Shown: positions 1-10,000 of the stretch, one piece after another
Position numbering within the stretch: position 1 is the first letter of the stretch
Layout: each line of letters opens with the position of its first letter
Notes under the pieces: model-generated
What the model was told of the DNA's origin: nothing
Databases searched by the model: none
Seen by the model: only the letters and a program-made list of their open reading frames with translations
IMG/VR virus record: IMGVR_UViG_3300042865_000288
Location: 1-42,649 of that record
DNA from: a virus
Length of the DNA: 42,649 nt
Reading direction: 5' to 3' (one strand)
Made by a program: the position numbers and the translations under genes

Positions 1-2
1 AT

Positions 3-1283
3 AATTTTGGAGAATACTTAGATAAACAATCAAATAAGTTCTTAGCTGAAAACATAAGTGATGAAGCTTTTAAAAAATACTTAGCCAAAGATGTTTATGA
101 GTATAATAAAAGTGTAGATGAAAGAAGAAAAGCTTTTGAAAAAAGATCACCTGCCGGAGATAGATATAATAAAGGAGAGTTTAATTTAAAAAAGAAAAAG
201 TCTCCTTATGAATATACAAAAGAAGAACTTGCCCAAGCAAAAAGAGCATACTTAAAAAATCTTGATAAACAAAATGTTGGACATGCTCAGTTAAATGAAA
301 GTCTTCCTAAAGGACGTATAAGCTTTGAAGAAAAGACCGGATTTGATATTGATGATATATATAGTACATTATCTGAGTCATATTTAAAAACTACAAATCA
401 AACAGGGCCTGATGGCTTACTTAGTTATCATGGTGTAGTTAGAACAAAAGATGGTAGATATTCACTTGGTGCTAATGATGTTACAGCAAAAGATGTTAGA
501 TTAAACAGACCAGGATGGGGAGGATTTAAAGACTTCCAAGAAGGTATGGCTGATATAAACAGAATAAGATTTGCTCAAGATCCTAGTAAATTTGCTGTTA
601 GTTATGGAGGATTAACAAAAACAGCAGTAAAAGATTTTGCTCTTGATCCTGCTGAAACAAAAGCAATGCTTAGAGAATTGCAAATGTCTGCTGGTAAAAA
701 AAGTAAGACAGCTCCATTTAAAATTGCACGTTCTCCAATAGCTATGGAGAATCCAAATCTTAAAGCTTTCATAGTTATTCCTTCTCAAGCTTTCTTAGAG
801 AAACATATTAAAACTGATGAAGGCAAAACTGATTGGGCAAAAATTAAAATGATTAAAGCAAATGGTATTAGCTTTATTGCACCAAAAGAACAATGGACAA
901 ATAGTTTCATTCATGAAAATGAACTTACTCCAACAGAGCAGTTAATTAATGCTAAAGGTTCTTTTGAATATCAACATGGTAGTGGAGCTGGTTCATATAA
1001 AATTGAAAAAGTTAAGAATGTACCTGGTGTTGATTACTCAATTACTTATAACTATAACTGGATTGAAGAAGATGGTACTGTAAGTAAAAAAACTGATTAT
1101 GTACCTTTTCAAAAGACTGGTAATAAAATTGATGACAGCCAAGAAGAACTTTTCAGCCGCATTCAAGATGTAAATACTCATAATAGTGAAATGTTTAGAA
1201 GGTTCCAACAAAATGGAGATCAAGATGCAATGGCAAGAGTTCAAAGAGATTATAAAAAACCAAGTTGGTCAGGCTTTAAATAA
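3..1283 (+). CDS. Virion-block protein, C-terminal part (5' end outside window)
   Basis: The frame is open from base 3 through the ATG at 546 to TAA at 1281-1283, so the gene begins upstream of the window and 426 C-terminal residues are visible; the Met at 546 is internal. I do not recognise a family. The visible part is Lys- and Glu-rich at its start (a KKKKSPYEYTKEEL stretch), then mixed alpha/beta-looking sequence, with no cysteine, no membrane segment and no obvious catalytic motif. A Gly/Trp phrase, RPGWGGFKDF (about base 508), is echoed by the C-terminal end KPSWSGFK, which may be a short repeated binding element. It lies 8 bp upstream of the 1916-aa gene and is on the same strand as the RNA polymerase, so by position it is probably a virion or cargo protein of the crAss-like type. 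That role is inferred only from context. Confidence 0.8.
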   Translation, partial: NFGEYLDKQSNKFLAENISDEAFKKYLAKDVYEYNKSVDERRKAFEKRSPAGDRYNKGEFNLKKKKSPYEYTKEELAQAKRAYLKNLDKQNVGHAQLNESLPKGRISFEEKTGFDIDDIYSTLSESYLKTTNQTGPDGLLSYHGVVRTKDGRYSLGANDVTAKDVRLNRPGWGGFKDFQEGMADINRIRFAQDPSKFAVSYGGLTKTAVKDFALDPAETKAMLRELQMSAGKKSKTAPFKIARSPIAMENPNLKAFIVIPSQAFLEKHIKTDEGKTDWAKIKMIKANGISFIAPKEQWTNSFIHENELTPTEQLINAKGSFEYQHGSGAGSYKIEKVKNVPGVDYSITYNYNWIEEDGTVSKKTDYVPFQKTGNKIDDSQEELFSRIQDVNTHNSEMFRRFQQNGDQDAMARVQRDYKKPSWSGFK

Positions 1284-1291
1284 TAAGTATA

Positions 1292-4200
1292 ATGGCAGAA
1301 GAAACAAATGTACCACAAGATAGTGTAGATAAACTAACTGAGAAAAGTGAATTTATTGGACCTGCTCAAATTGGTGTGAATGAATATAAACCTATTCAAG
1401 CACCTACATTTGATCTTAATAAAATAGCTGCGCCAGTTAAAGCTGATATATCAAATCCTACATTAAGAATTAAAGATGGTGTCACAGGTTCCGCACCTTA
1501 CCATCCAAATCCTGTACGTTCTGGTAAATCTCCTAAGTATAGTGGTCTAGATGCATTTATGAAAGAAACTAAAGCTGCACTTGTAGCTAATCAAGATAAG
1601 AATGCATACAATAAACTATACTCTTATGACTCTTCACCTAAAGGAGCACATAAAGCTAGATATAAAGCTTATGGTCAAGCTACTTATGATAAGATTGGAT
1701 TCAGTCCTGAAATAGATAATGAAACTTGGTTCAATGCTAATACTACTATGTATGATGACTGGAAGCGTATGGCAACGCATGCTGCTTGGCCAATGCTTAA
1801 GTTAGGTTTTATGAGCCCAATTCATTCTTATGGTAAATTATTTGGTCAAGCTGATATTGGTCAAGATTTAGCTGAGGCAAGAGATTATGAAGAATATAAT
1901 GCTATTGGTTACTCTACTAAAGGTGGTATAGGTGGATTTGCTATCAACTTACAAAACTCTGCCGCATACTCAGTTGGTATTCTAACAGAGAGTGTTGTGG
2001 AAGGTGCTATGATCGGAGCCGCGGTTGGTGCAGTATCTGGTGAAGGTGTTGGTGCAGTTCCAGGAGCAGCTCTTGGTGGTATCTTTGAAGGAGCGAGTGC
2101 ACTATTAAGATTACCTAAGACTTTATTCAACATGAGTAAAAATCTTGGTAAGATGACCATGAATCTTAAAAAATTTCAAAACATATCTGAAGTTAGAAAC
2201 TTATTTGGAAATGCAGGAAAAGCTATGGGAGATTTTGTAAATCCTATTAGCAACACTACTGAAGCTGCTATGAAGTATGTATTTAGTAATCCTGATGACC
2301 TTACTAACTTAGCAAGATCTGCAAGAACTGTAGGTGCATTATGGCATGATGTAAAGAACATAAATGCTGCATTATCTGAAGGAAGACTTGAGGGCGGTTT
2401 TACTGAGCAAAGAGTTTATGATGATCTATATAATAAATACTACAACAAGTATGGTGTAGCTCCATCTGATGTTTTACAGAAAGATATGCGCAAACAAGCT
2501 AAGGTAGCCGGTTTCCAAAATACTTTTAAAAATACTTTGCTTGTACATTACAGTAATAACATTGCTTTTCCTTCAATCAACAAAGCCGGTTTCCTAAAAG
2601 GTCTTCCAACCTTTAGTAAAACTATGGGTAAAGTTGGACCATTTCAGTTAGTTTATGATCCAGCTAAAAGAGCTGCTGGTGAACTAGCTTATTCTGCAGA
2701 AAAAATATCTTTAAAAAATGCAGCAAAAGCCTTGACTAAACCTGCTACATACGGTAAGACAGCATTAAATTACTTTAAAGCAAACTTAGTAGAAGGTTTT
2801 CAAGAGACTGCTCAGGATGTTTTAGCAAATGCTACAGAAGAATACTACATTAATAGCTTTAAGAATAAAGACCGTCAGAATTTTGAATACTCTATGGCCA
2901 CTCTTAATGCAGCTATGAAGAAGCAAATAAGTGCTCAAGGAGCTGAAACATTTGCTTCAGGTTTTGCAATGGGTACTATATTGGGAATTCCGGGCGGAGT
3001 AAAAAATTTCTTAAGTGTTGGATATAATAAGTACTTTAAGTATAGAAACAACTATGATCAATACATAGGAGAAAGACAAGCTGAAGTAGATAAGATTGTA
3101 GGAGCCTTAAATACAATGGACAAAGGAGCCAGACACTTCTTTGATCCTAGACTATCTAACTATTCTACTCAAATGCTTGCTGGTAAAGTTGCAGATGATC
3201 CAGAGAATGTATCTACAAAAGAAGCAAGAGATACAAGCTTTGCTGCTTTTCAATCTGCAGTTAGAACATCACTAAGAACAGGAACCTTTGATACATTCAT
3301 TAAAAACTATGAAGGATATAAGCAAGCTACTCCTGAAGAGTTAGAAGAAGCATGGAGATTAGAACCAGGAGAAGGTCAAAAAGCACTAATGAATATTGAT
3401 AAGGCAGTAGCTAATGCTAAATCAATGGCAGCTAAATGGCAGTATGTTAAAAATAAAATGAAGTATGCTGTTAATCCACAGAACTATGCAGAGAATACAC
3501 CGGAAAGAGAAATAGCAGAAATATATAATGAAGCTTACTTAACAGGATTAGATAATCTTGTATTTATGGGGGCTGCTTTTGATAACAATTCTGACAGATT
3601 GGATTCTATGTATAGTAAGTTATCTTCATTACCTACTATACAGAACTCAAGATTTTCTGAATTCTCATCAATTACAGACCCTGCAAGGTTGCAGAAAGAG
3701 ATTGCAATGCTGCGTACTGAAGTTCAGATGGGTAAAGATGCTACAACTCCGGAAGGTAAAGAGCAATATGAAAAACAAAAAGTATTGCTTGAAAAACTAG
3801 AGGGTTATCAAAAAGAACAAAATGGTGTTACAGTTGACTTTATCCAAAGAATAAAGAATGCTCAGAAAGATATAATGAAATCTGAAGGTGTCTCAGCTAG
3901 AGAGGCCCAGGAAAAAGCTGTTGATCAAGTAGTTGATGAATATAAGAAAGAAGGACTTGATCCTTTCCAGACTTATAGAGATAGCTTTGTAGACTTACTA
4001 AACACTATTGCAGGAACTGAAGAAAACAAAGTTAAGCTAGGAAGAGAGATAGATGATGCCGGAGGTATAGATGATTTATTTGAAACACTGATGGATACTC
4101 ATATTCTTAGAAATGAGAATATGAACCTTAATAAGTATATCAATCTTCTTAATAGCCCTAATGATTTCTTTGAGCATGTTCAAAGAAACTTTGAGTGGAT

Positions 4201-7042
4201 GAAAAAGCTTTATGATAATAGAGCTGATCATTACAATGAAGTTGTAAACAACTCAATCACAGCTATCCAAAGAAATACACTTTTGGAAGAACTAGCTGAA
4301 GACGGTATCTATGTAGACCTAGAAGAGTTTGCTGAATGGTGTGAGGACAAAACACAACTCCCAACTTATTTTATTGATCAACCAAATCAGAGAATTATCA
4401 ATAAGGATAGTTACCTGTATGATCAGTATATAGAAATGTTTAAGACAGCAGAGAATGCTGAGACAGTTAATCCTCCGGTTCCAAAAACAGATGCTGAAGA
4501 AAAGCTACAGAAAATTATTGATGGTTACAATGAGCAAAAGGACGGAGAGCTAGAAACAGTTAAAGAAGTATTTGATAATAGTCTAAAGCAACTCATTGGT
4601 TATACCCAAGAAGATATAGATACAATGAGAGCTGAGTCAATGATTGAAGCGGACATGACTGAAGAAGAAATTCTAGAAGAAATTTCTCTTGCAGAAAAGT
4701 CAATTGCTCAACTTGAGTCAGATAATGCTATTGATATTGAAGCAGTCTTTGAACTAGCTACTGAAAAAGAAATGTTTACTCCGCAAGAATATAATCTTGC
4801 AAAAGAAGATTTATTTAGTAGTGAAGCAGCAGCTGAAGAAGTAGCTTCTATTGCTCAAAAATTTACTGATGCTGAAGAAGAAGAAGCCTATGATGCAGCA
4901 GCTAATGTCCTAATACTTAAACCAATACTTGAAAAAAGATTAGAAACATTAAACAATCAAAAAGATGGTAAAGGAATAGAAGGCTTACCTACATATGAAG
5001 ATACAAGACCATATGAAGACTATACAAAGTCTGTTGATGAGATTAATAAAAAGTATGAGGATTTAATTGCTAAAGCTATTGCAAATTTTGAGGCTGAAGC
5101 TAAAGCTGATATAGAGTCCAAGAGACCTGAAGCAATGAAAAAAGCAATCAAGGAAGTACAAGACTTGTTTGCAGAAAAAGAAGATATTGTTCAGACTAAG
5201 AGAAACTATATAGTTGAAGGTGAGCTTCATGATAGAATGTCAAACAGAATTAAAACTGGATATGATACTTATGGTTATACTGGTGAAGCTGATTTAGTTG
5301 ATGTTTATGATAGAACAATTGGTGCTGCGCTAGATGCTAAGGAAGAGTTGAATCAAGATCTAATTGATAATTTTATACAAGAGTTAGTAGATGCAGACTT
5401 GCCAGGTGTAAACACTAATAAATACACTGTAGATATAGTAAGAGATGAGTTAGAAACTATAATAGCTCCTAAAGATACTAGACTAACCAAGAAAACTCAG
5501 AGAAATATCTCTAAGTTAAAAGATCAGTTAAATAATGTAGAAAGAAATTTAGAAGCTTCTAAAACTAAGAAAAGAACTGAAAGGCTTGAGAAACAAAAAG
5601 CTCAGTTAGAAGCTGCTATCAAAGAAGAAGAGTCAGGTAAATATGAACCAGCATTTGAATTAACTAATGAAAATGTCAAATCATTTGTCCTTAACACAGT
5701 TAAAGAAAATGCCTTTGAAGAATCTAGAGATGCCGGGAATATTATTGACCCAATGCTCAAAGATTACTTGGATACAGCTACATCAACTAAACCAAAGTTT
5801 GATCCTACTAAGATGTCTAAAGAAGCATATGATGAGCTCTTTGATGATGAGACAGGGTACTTAACTCAACTTAAAAAGCTAGCTGATGCCGGTGAGATAT
5901 ACATCTTTACAAAAGATCTTATTGTTCACTCTAATAACTTAGTAGATAGCAATGGTAAGAAGCTTGATCCGGTTGCCGGTGAGATTGATATGATCATTGT
6001 TGACAAGAATGGCGGTAAACATATTGTGGATTTAAAGACTGGAAAATTATCCAAGTGGTTAAATTATAAAACAGTAGGTACACCATCATTTAAAAAACAA
6101 CTTGAGAATACATTACAGCAAACAGGTTATGCAAACTTAGCTGAGAATATGTCAGGTATCAAGTTTGATATAATGATATTCCCTCTTGAAGTTGAGTTTG
6201 ACGGTAAAGGTTTTATTACTAGAGCCGGTAAACCAACTAATCCATCTTTATTTGCTGGGGAAGAACAACTTGCTGGTGAGAATACAGAACCTTTTACAAT
6301 TAAGCTTGATAAAGGAAACATGCTTCAAGTAAAAGATGAAGATACTGGAACGTATGAAAATCTTTCTATAGATGAATTCATGCAAAAACTTATCCCGGTA
6401 AAAGGTAAAAAAGCTTCTGAAGTAAAAACTAAACCTAAGGAAACTAAAAATATTCCTGAAGAAGAAAGAGAATTTGTTGATGCATTTATGACAAGATTAG
6501 CTGCTGAAGATAAGATGGATAACTTATTTAATTTCTATGATGAACTTGAGCAAGCTAGAGCAACTTTAAGTAAAGACTCATATGAAATGCTAAAAGAACA
6601 GATCTCTGTAAGAGCTTCATCATTGTTTGATAATACTGGAAAGATTATTCTAATGCCAGGAGAAATTTATATCTTTACACAACCTGTAAAAGCAGAAAAA
6701 ATTCCTGAAGGTTATAGAGTAGTTTTAGATACATTTGATCCAGAAAATGGAATAGTTACATTATCTAAAGTAGGCCGCGGAAGAAAGAAAACTTTTGATA
6801 TGACAATTAATGATTTTAATTCTGTAGCAATGAGTGAAGAACAATTTAACAATCTACCAAAAGAAGAAGAGACATATACTCCTTCTCAAGAAGAACTAGA
6901 TCACTTATCTGAAAGTATGATTAATACTGGTGAAGAGCTTTCTGACTTTGTGCAACTTGCTAAATGGGAAGAAGAAGCATCTGCAGATAATGTAGACCTT
7001 GATACTTTAAAAAATAATTTCTTTGAATCCTTTAAATGCTAA
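1292..7042 (+). CDS. Giant virion-type protein with PD-(D/E)XK nuclease domain
   Basis: This 1916-residue protein sits directly upstream of the giant RNA polymerase and is probably a packaged cargo or ejection protein (inference from position and size). Seen directly: residues about 225-266 form a Gly/Ala-rich hydrophobic stretch (IGAAVGAVSG, VGAVPGAALGG), with a second such stretch near residue 550, both suitable for membrane insertion. Residues about 840-1470 are strongly charged and helical, probably coiled coil. Residues 1530-1620 carry a PD-(D/E)XK nuclease pattern: Glu1564 and Asp1566 in GEIDMIIVD, Asp1580-Leu-Lys1582, then a QLENTLQQTGY helix with the family's Gln/Tyr. The phrase GEIYIFT occurs twice (nt about 5891 and 6659), suggesting a small internal repeat around the nuclease. 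Only two cysteines are present, Cys1017 and the last residue Cys1916. The start ATG follows an A-rich leader; the stop TAA is 4 bases before the polymerase ATG. Confidence 0.85.
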   Translation: MAEETNVPQDSVDKLTEKSEFIGPAQIGVNEYKPIQAPTFDLNKIAAPVKADISNPTLRIKDGVTGSAPYHPNPVRSGKSPKYSGLDAFMKETKAALVANQDKNAYNKLYSYDSSPKGAHKARYKAYGQATYDKIGFSPEIDNETWFNANTTMYDDWKRMATHAAWPMLKLGFMSPIHSYGKLFGQADIGQDLAEARDYEEYNAIGYSTKGGIGGFAINLQNSAAYSVGILTESVVEGAMIGAAVGAVSGEGVGAVPGAALGGIFEGASALLRLPKTLFNMSKNLGKMTMNLKKFQNISEVRNLFGNAGKAMGDFVNPISNTTEAAMKYVFSNPDDLTNLARSARTVGALWHDVKNINAALSEGRLEGGFTEQRVYDDLYNKYYNKYGVAPSDVLQKDMRKQAKVAGFQNTFKNTLLVHYSNNIAFPSINKAGFLKGLPTFSKTMGKVGPFQLVYDPAKRAAGELAYSAEKISLKNAAKALTKPATYGKTALNYFKANLVEGFQETAQDVLANATEEYYINSFKNKDRQNFEYSMATLNAAMKKQISAQGAETFASGFAMGTILGIPGGVKNFLSVGYNKYFKYRNNYDQYIGERQAEVDKIVGALNTMDKGARHFFDPRLSNYSTQMLAGKVADDPENVSTKEARDTSFAAFQSAVRTSLRTGTFDTFIKNYEGYKQATPEELEEAWRLEPGEGQKALMNIDKAVANAKSMAAKWQYVKNKMKYAVNPQNYAENTPEREIAEIYNEAYLTGLDNLVFMGAAFDNNSDRLDSMYSKLSSLPTIQNSRFSEFSSITDPARLQKEIAMLRTEVQMGKDATTPEGKEQYEKQKVLLEKLEGYQKEQNGVTVDFIQRIKNAQKDIMKSEGVSAREAQEKAVDQVVDEYKKEGLDPFQTYRDSFVDLLNTIAGTEENKVKLGREIDDAGGIDDLFETLMDTHILRNENMNLNKYINLLNSPNDFFEHVQRNFEWMKKLYDNRADHYNEVVNNSITAIQRNTLLEELAEDGIYVDLEEFAEWCEDKTQLPTYFIDQPNQRIINKDSYLYDQYIEMFKTAENAETVNPPVPKTDAEEKLQKIIDGYNEQKDGELETVKEVFDNSLKQLIGYTQEDIDTMRAESMIEADMTEEEILEEISLAEKSIAQLESDNAIDIEAVFELATEKEMFTPQEYNLAKEDLFSSEAAAEEVASIAQKFTDAEEEEAYDAAANVLILKPILEKRLETLNNQKDGKGIEGLPTYEDTRPYEDYTKSVDEINKKYEDLIAKAIANFEAEAKADIESKRPEAMKKAIKEVQDLFAEKEDIVQTKRNYIVEGELHDRMSNRIKTGYDTYGYTGEADLVDVYDRTIGAALDAKEELNQDLIDNFIQELVDADLPGVNTNKYTVDIVRDELETIIAPKDTRLTKKTQRNISKLKDQLNNVERNLEASKTKKRTERLEKQKAQLEAAIKEEESGKYEPAFELTNENVKSFVLNTVKENAFEESRDAGNIIDPMLKDYLDTATSTKPKFDPTKMSKEAYDELFDDETGYLTQLKKLADAGEIYIFTKDLIVHSNNLVDSNGKKLDPVAGEIDMIIVDKNGGKHIVDLKTGKLSKWLNYKTVGTPSFKKQLENTLQQTGYANLAENMSGIKFDIMIFPLEVEFDGKGFITRAGKPTNPSLFAGEEQLAGENTEPFTIKLDKGNMLQVKDEDTGTYENLSIDEFMQKLIPVKGKKASEVKTKPKETKNIPEEEREFVDAFMTRLAAEDKMDNLFNFYDELEQARATLSKDSYEMLKEQISVRASSLFDNTGKIILMPGEIYIFTQPVKAEKIPEGYRVVLDTFDPENGIVTLSKVGRGRKKTFDMTINDFNSVAMSEEQFNNLPKEEETYTPSQEELDHLSESMINTGEELSDFVQLAKWEEEASADNVDLDTLKNNFFESFKC

Positions 7043-7046
7043 TTAG

Positions 7047-10000
7047 ATGATCAGTTGTCCAATTACTCAGTTACCTCTTGAAAATTTCTACAAGTATGTT
7101 TTCCGTGCTATTAAAGATAGACTAGGAAATGATAAGACCTTTGATGTAAATGATTTCATGGAGAAATTATTTGAAGAGTCTGTTAAAAATGCTGATCCAG
7201 AAACTGCAGCTAAATGGTTGCAGAGTACACCGCGTGTAATAAATCTAATTATCACAAAGTCATTTAGTGATAAAATTCCATTAGTAAAAGGCTTAGACAG
7301 TATCTATGGTTTAATGACTGATTTTGCAAAACCAAACGGTGAAGGATTTCAGAATGTACTTAAGAAGTATTCTAAACCTGTAGACACAAAAGATTTAAAA
7401 GAAACAGCTGCCCATCAGTTATCTCTTGAATTCAGTGATGAAGAAGAAGAAGATAGTGATGAAGAGAAGAATGAAGAAAAGACAACTAAACCTAATACTA
7501 CTGCAAGACTTAAGACTCCGGTAGTTATGTCTGGTACTTTACAATCATTTTTACCAGTAAAACCGGAAGAAAAAACAGATACTTATATTGAAAAGTTAGA
7601 TCAGCCAAGAGCTAAGATACTAACTAATCTAGGTATTTTAGGAGATGCTTTTAATATGTCAGATCCTTTTTCCGGAGACTTTACATATCAAGGGAAAAAG
7701 ATTAAAGTAAAAGCTACTAATCTATATGCATTTTCTCAGCAACACTTTAATGAATTAGATCCTACTACACAAGATGAGATAAGACAATCTGGTTTATTTA
7801 CTGCAATCAACAGAGCTCAAGAAGGTGTTACTCAAGCAGATAAGAGAGTGATTCTTGTTATAACTGATGATACAGGAGAGAACTTATATTTTGATGAAGA
7901 AGGAAACATTACCAGTAAAGGTAATGGATCTATGGTGTATCAATTTATGAGAGATGTGAGAAAGACACCAAAAGGATACACAGTAACTGATATCTACGGT
8001 AAAGAAGAACAGCTAATGCCTGTTGCCACATATGCAGCCATGACATATAATCCAAAGATAGATGGAGATATGGCTACTTATATTGAAACAGTAAAAGATC
8101 AAAGAGAAAAGGAGCTAAAGAGACTGTTTGAAATTAGAGAAAAAGCATTAGGTAATGAAGTTCAGTTAGAGTTTTCTGGTTTAAGCACCGGAATTACCTC
8201 AGATCTAACTGCTACAAAAATACCTTTATCTGATTTTTTAAAGATACCTGGTTCAACAAAGAAAAGTCTTAAGACTATTCGTACTCTTAAATTAGCAGAA
8301 GGTAACTTTAAAAAAGGTAGAGCTGTAATTAATTTAAATGGTACAGACTTTCAAGTAAATAGATCATCTATGCCGGATAGTATTGCTGATCAGATTGCTG
8401 CAGTAATGTTTGATCCTAATATTCCTTTTGAAACTAAGAAAGATTTTTATTCTCAGTTTATTCCGGAAGACAGTGAGACAAAATTAGCCTACACTATGCG
8501 TAAGCATGAGATTATTCCTGATACAGCAAAGGGCACATTCAGGATTAAACTATATGATACAGTTGGTGATTCATTTGGTTTTACTACTGAACCTATTTTT
8601 GACTTTGTAATTTCTAAATCTTCATTAACTAAAGCTAGTAAAGAGCAATTAGAAAAAGGCATTAAAACATTAAGTGATACATTAAAGACAGGTAGAAAAA
8701 ATAATAAGCCTACATACATGTCTTATAAGTCTGATCTACTTAATAGTGAAGACTATCTTGTATACAACAGCAATACTAAACAGATTGAGATTGGTAACTA
8801 TATAGATTTTCTAAGCACTCTTGATGGTTATGTTGATTTATTTGATGGAGACCCAGGGTTCTATAATAAGCACATGTTATTTAATGAGCCTACCAAGCTA
8901 GATAAAGAGATCAAGAAAGCTAATGAAGCTGTCACAAAAACATTTGAAGAAGAAGTTGCAGAGGCAATGCGTGAGGCTGATGAAAGAAGGGCCCTTGAAA
9001 ATGCTAATAAATCTCCTATAGAGCGTGAAGCTGATATCATAAAAGACAGAGCTTTAAGTTCAGAGTATAGAGATACTTTAGCTGCACAAGGAAGCCAAGG
9101 ACGGTATGATAGTTTTTACTATACAGCTAGCTTAATCCAATCAATAAATAACAACAGAGATATTAGATACACCAGAGAGTCTGCAGAGCAGCTCCGTGAC
9201 ATGTTTGTTGGTGCTAGATATATTTCTGGTAAACAAATTGATGCAGTTAATGCTGCTATTGATGCATTATTCCCTAAAGGAAATACCGAAGCACAGAATA
9301 CAGTAGAGATAATTCAAAAGACTGTTGAGCCTGAGATGCCAGATCCTACTAAGATAAATCCTGTTGCAACTAAAAAAGGAAGTTTACTTAGCCGTATACC
9401 TAAGACAGGTTCATTAGATAGATCAGGCTATATTGCTGATGAGATTGGTGAAGAAGATACAGCTAAAGTTTTAGACTGGTGGAACAATACAGAACTAGGT
9501 AAAGAACTACAAAAGCACATTGCTCTTGAGCATGCATACAATTTAGTTAACTCTGATGTATTTGCTAGGTTTATTATAGATGGTTCTACATTAACTAATC
9601 CGGATATAAAAGGTAAAATCCAAATCAACAAAGGCAAAGGAACCTTAGTAGATATATATCATGAAGCTTGGCATGCATTCAGTCAATTATACTTAACCCG
9701 CCAGGAAAAGTATGATCTTTATGATGAAGTAATAAACTATAAAGATAGCAAAGGGAAGCAGCCTTACAAGTCCATGAACTATAAAGAAGTTGATGAGTTA
9801 CTTGCTGAAGACCTTAGAACTTATATGAAGAGCAACTATATTAAGAAAGGCTCTCCTATGAGAAACAAGATCTTTAGAAAGATTATGAATTTCTTGAGAG
9901 CTTTGTTTGGACTACAGCCAATTAATGCTACTGAAGTTATCACAGATGTAATGAATGTTCCTGCGGTAAGAGAAATGTTTGAAAAGTTAAACTACTCATC

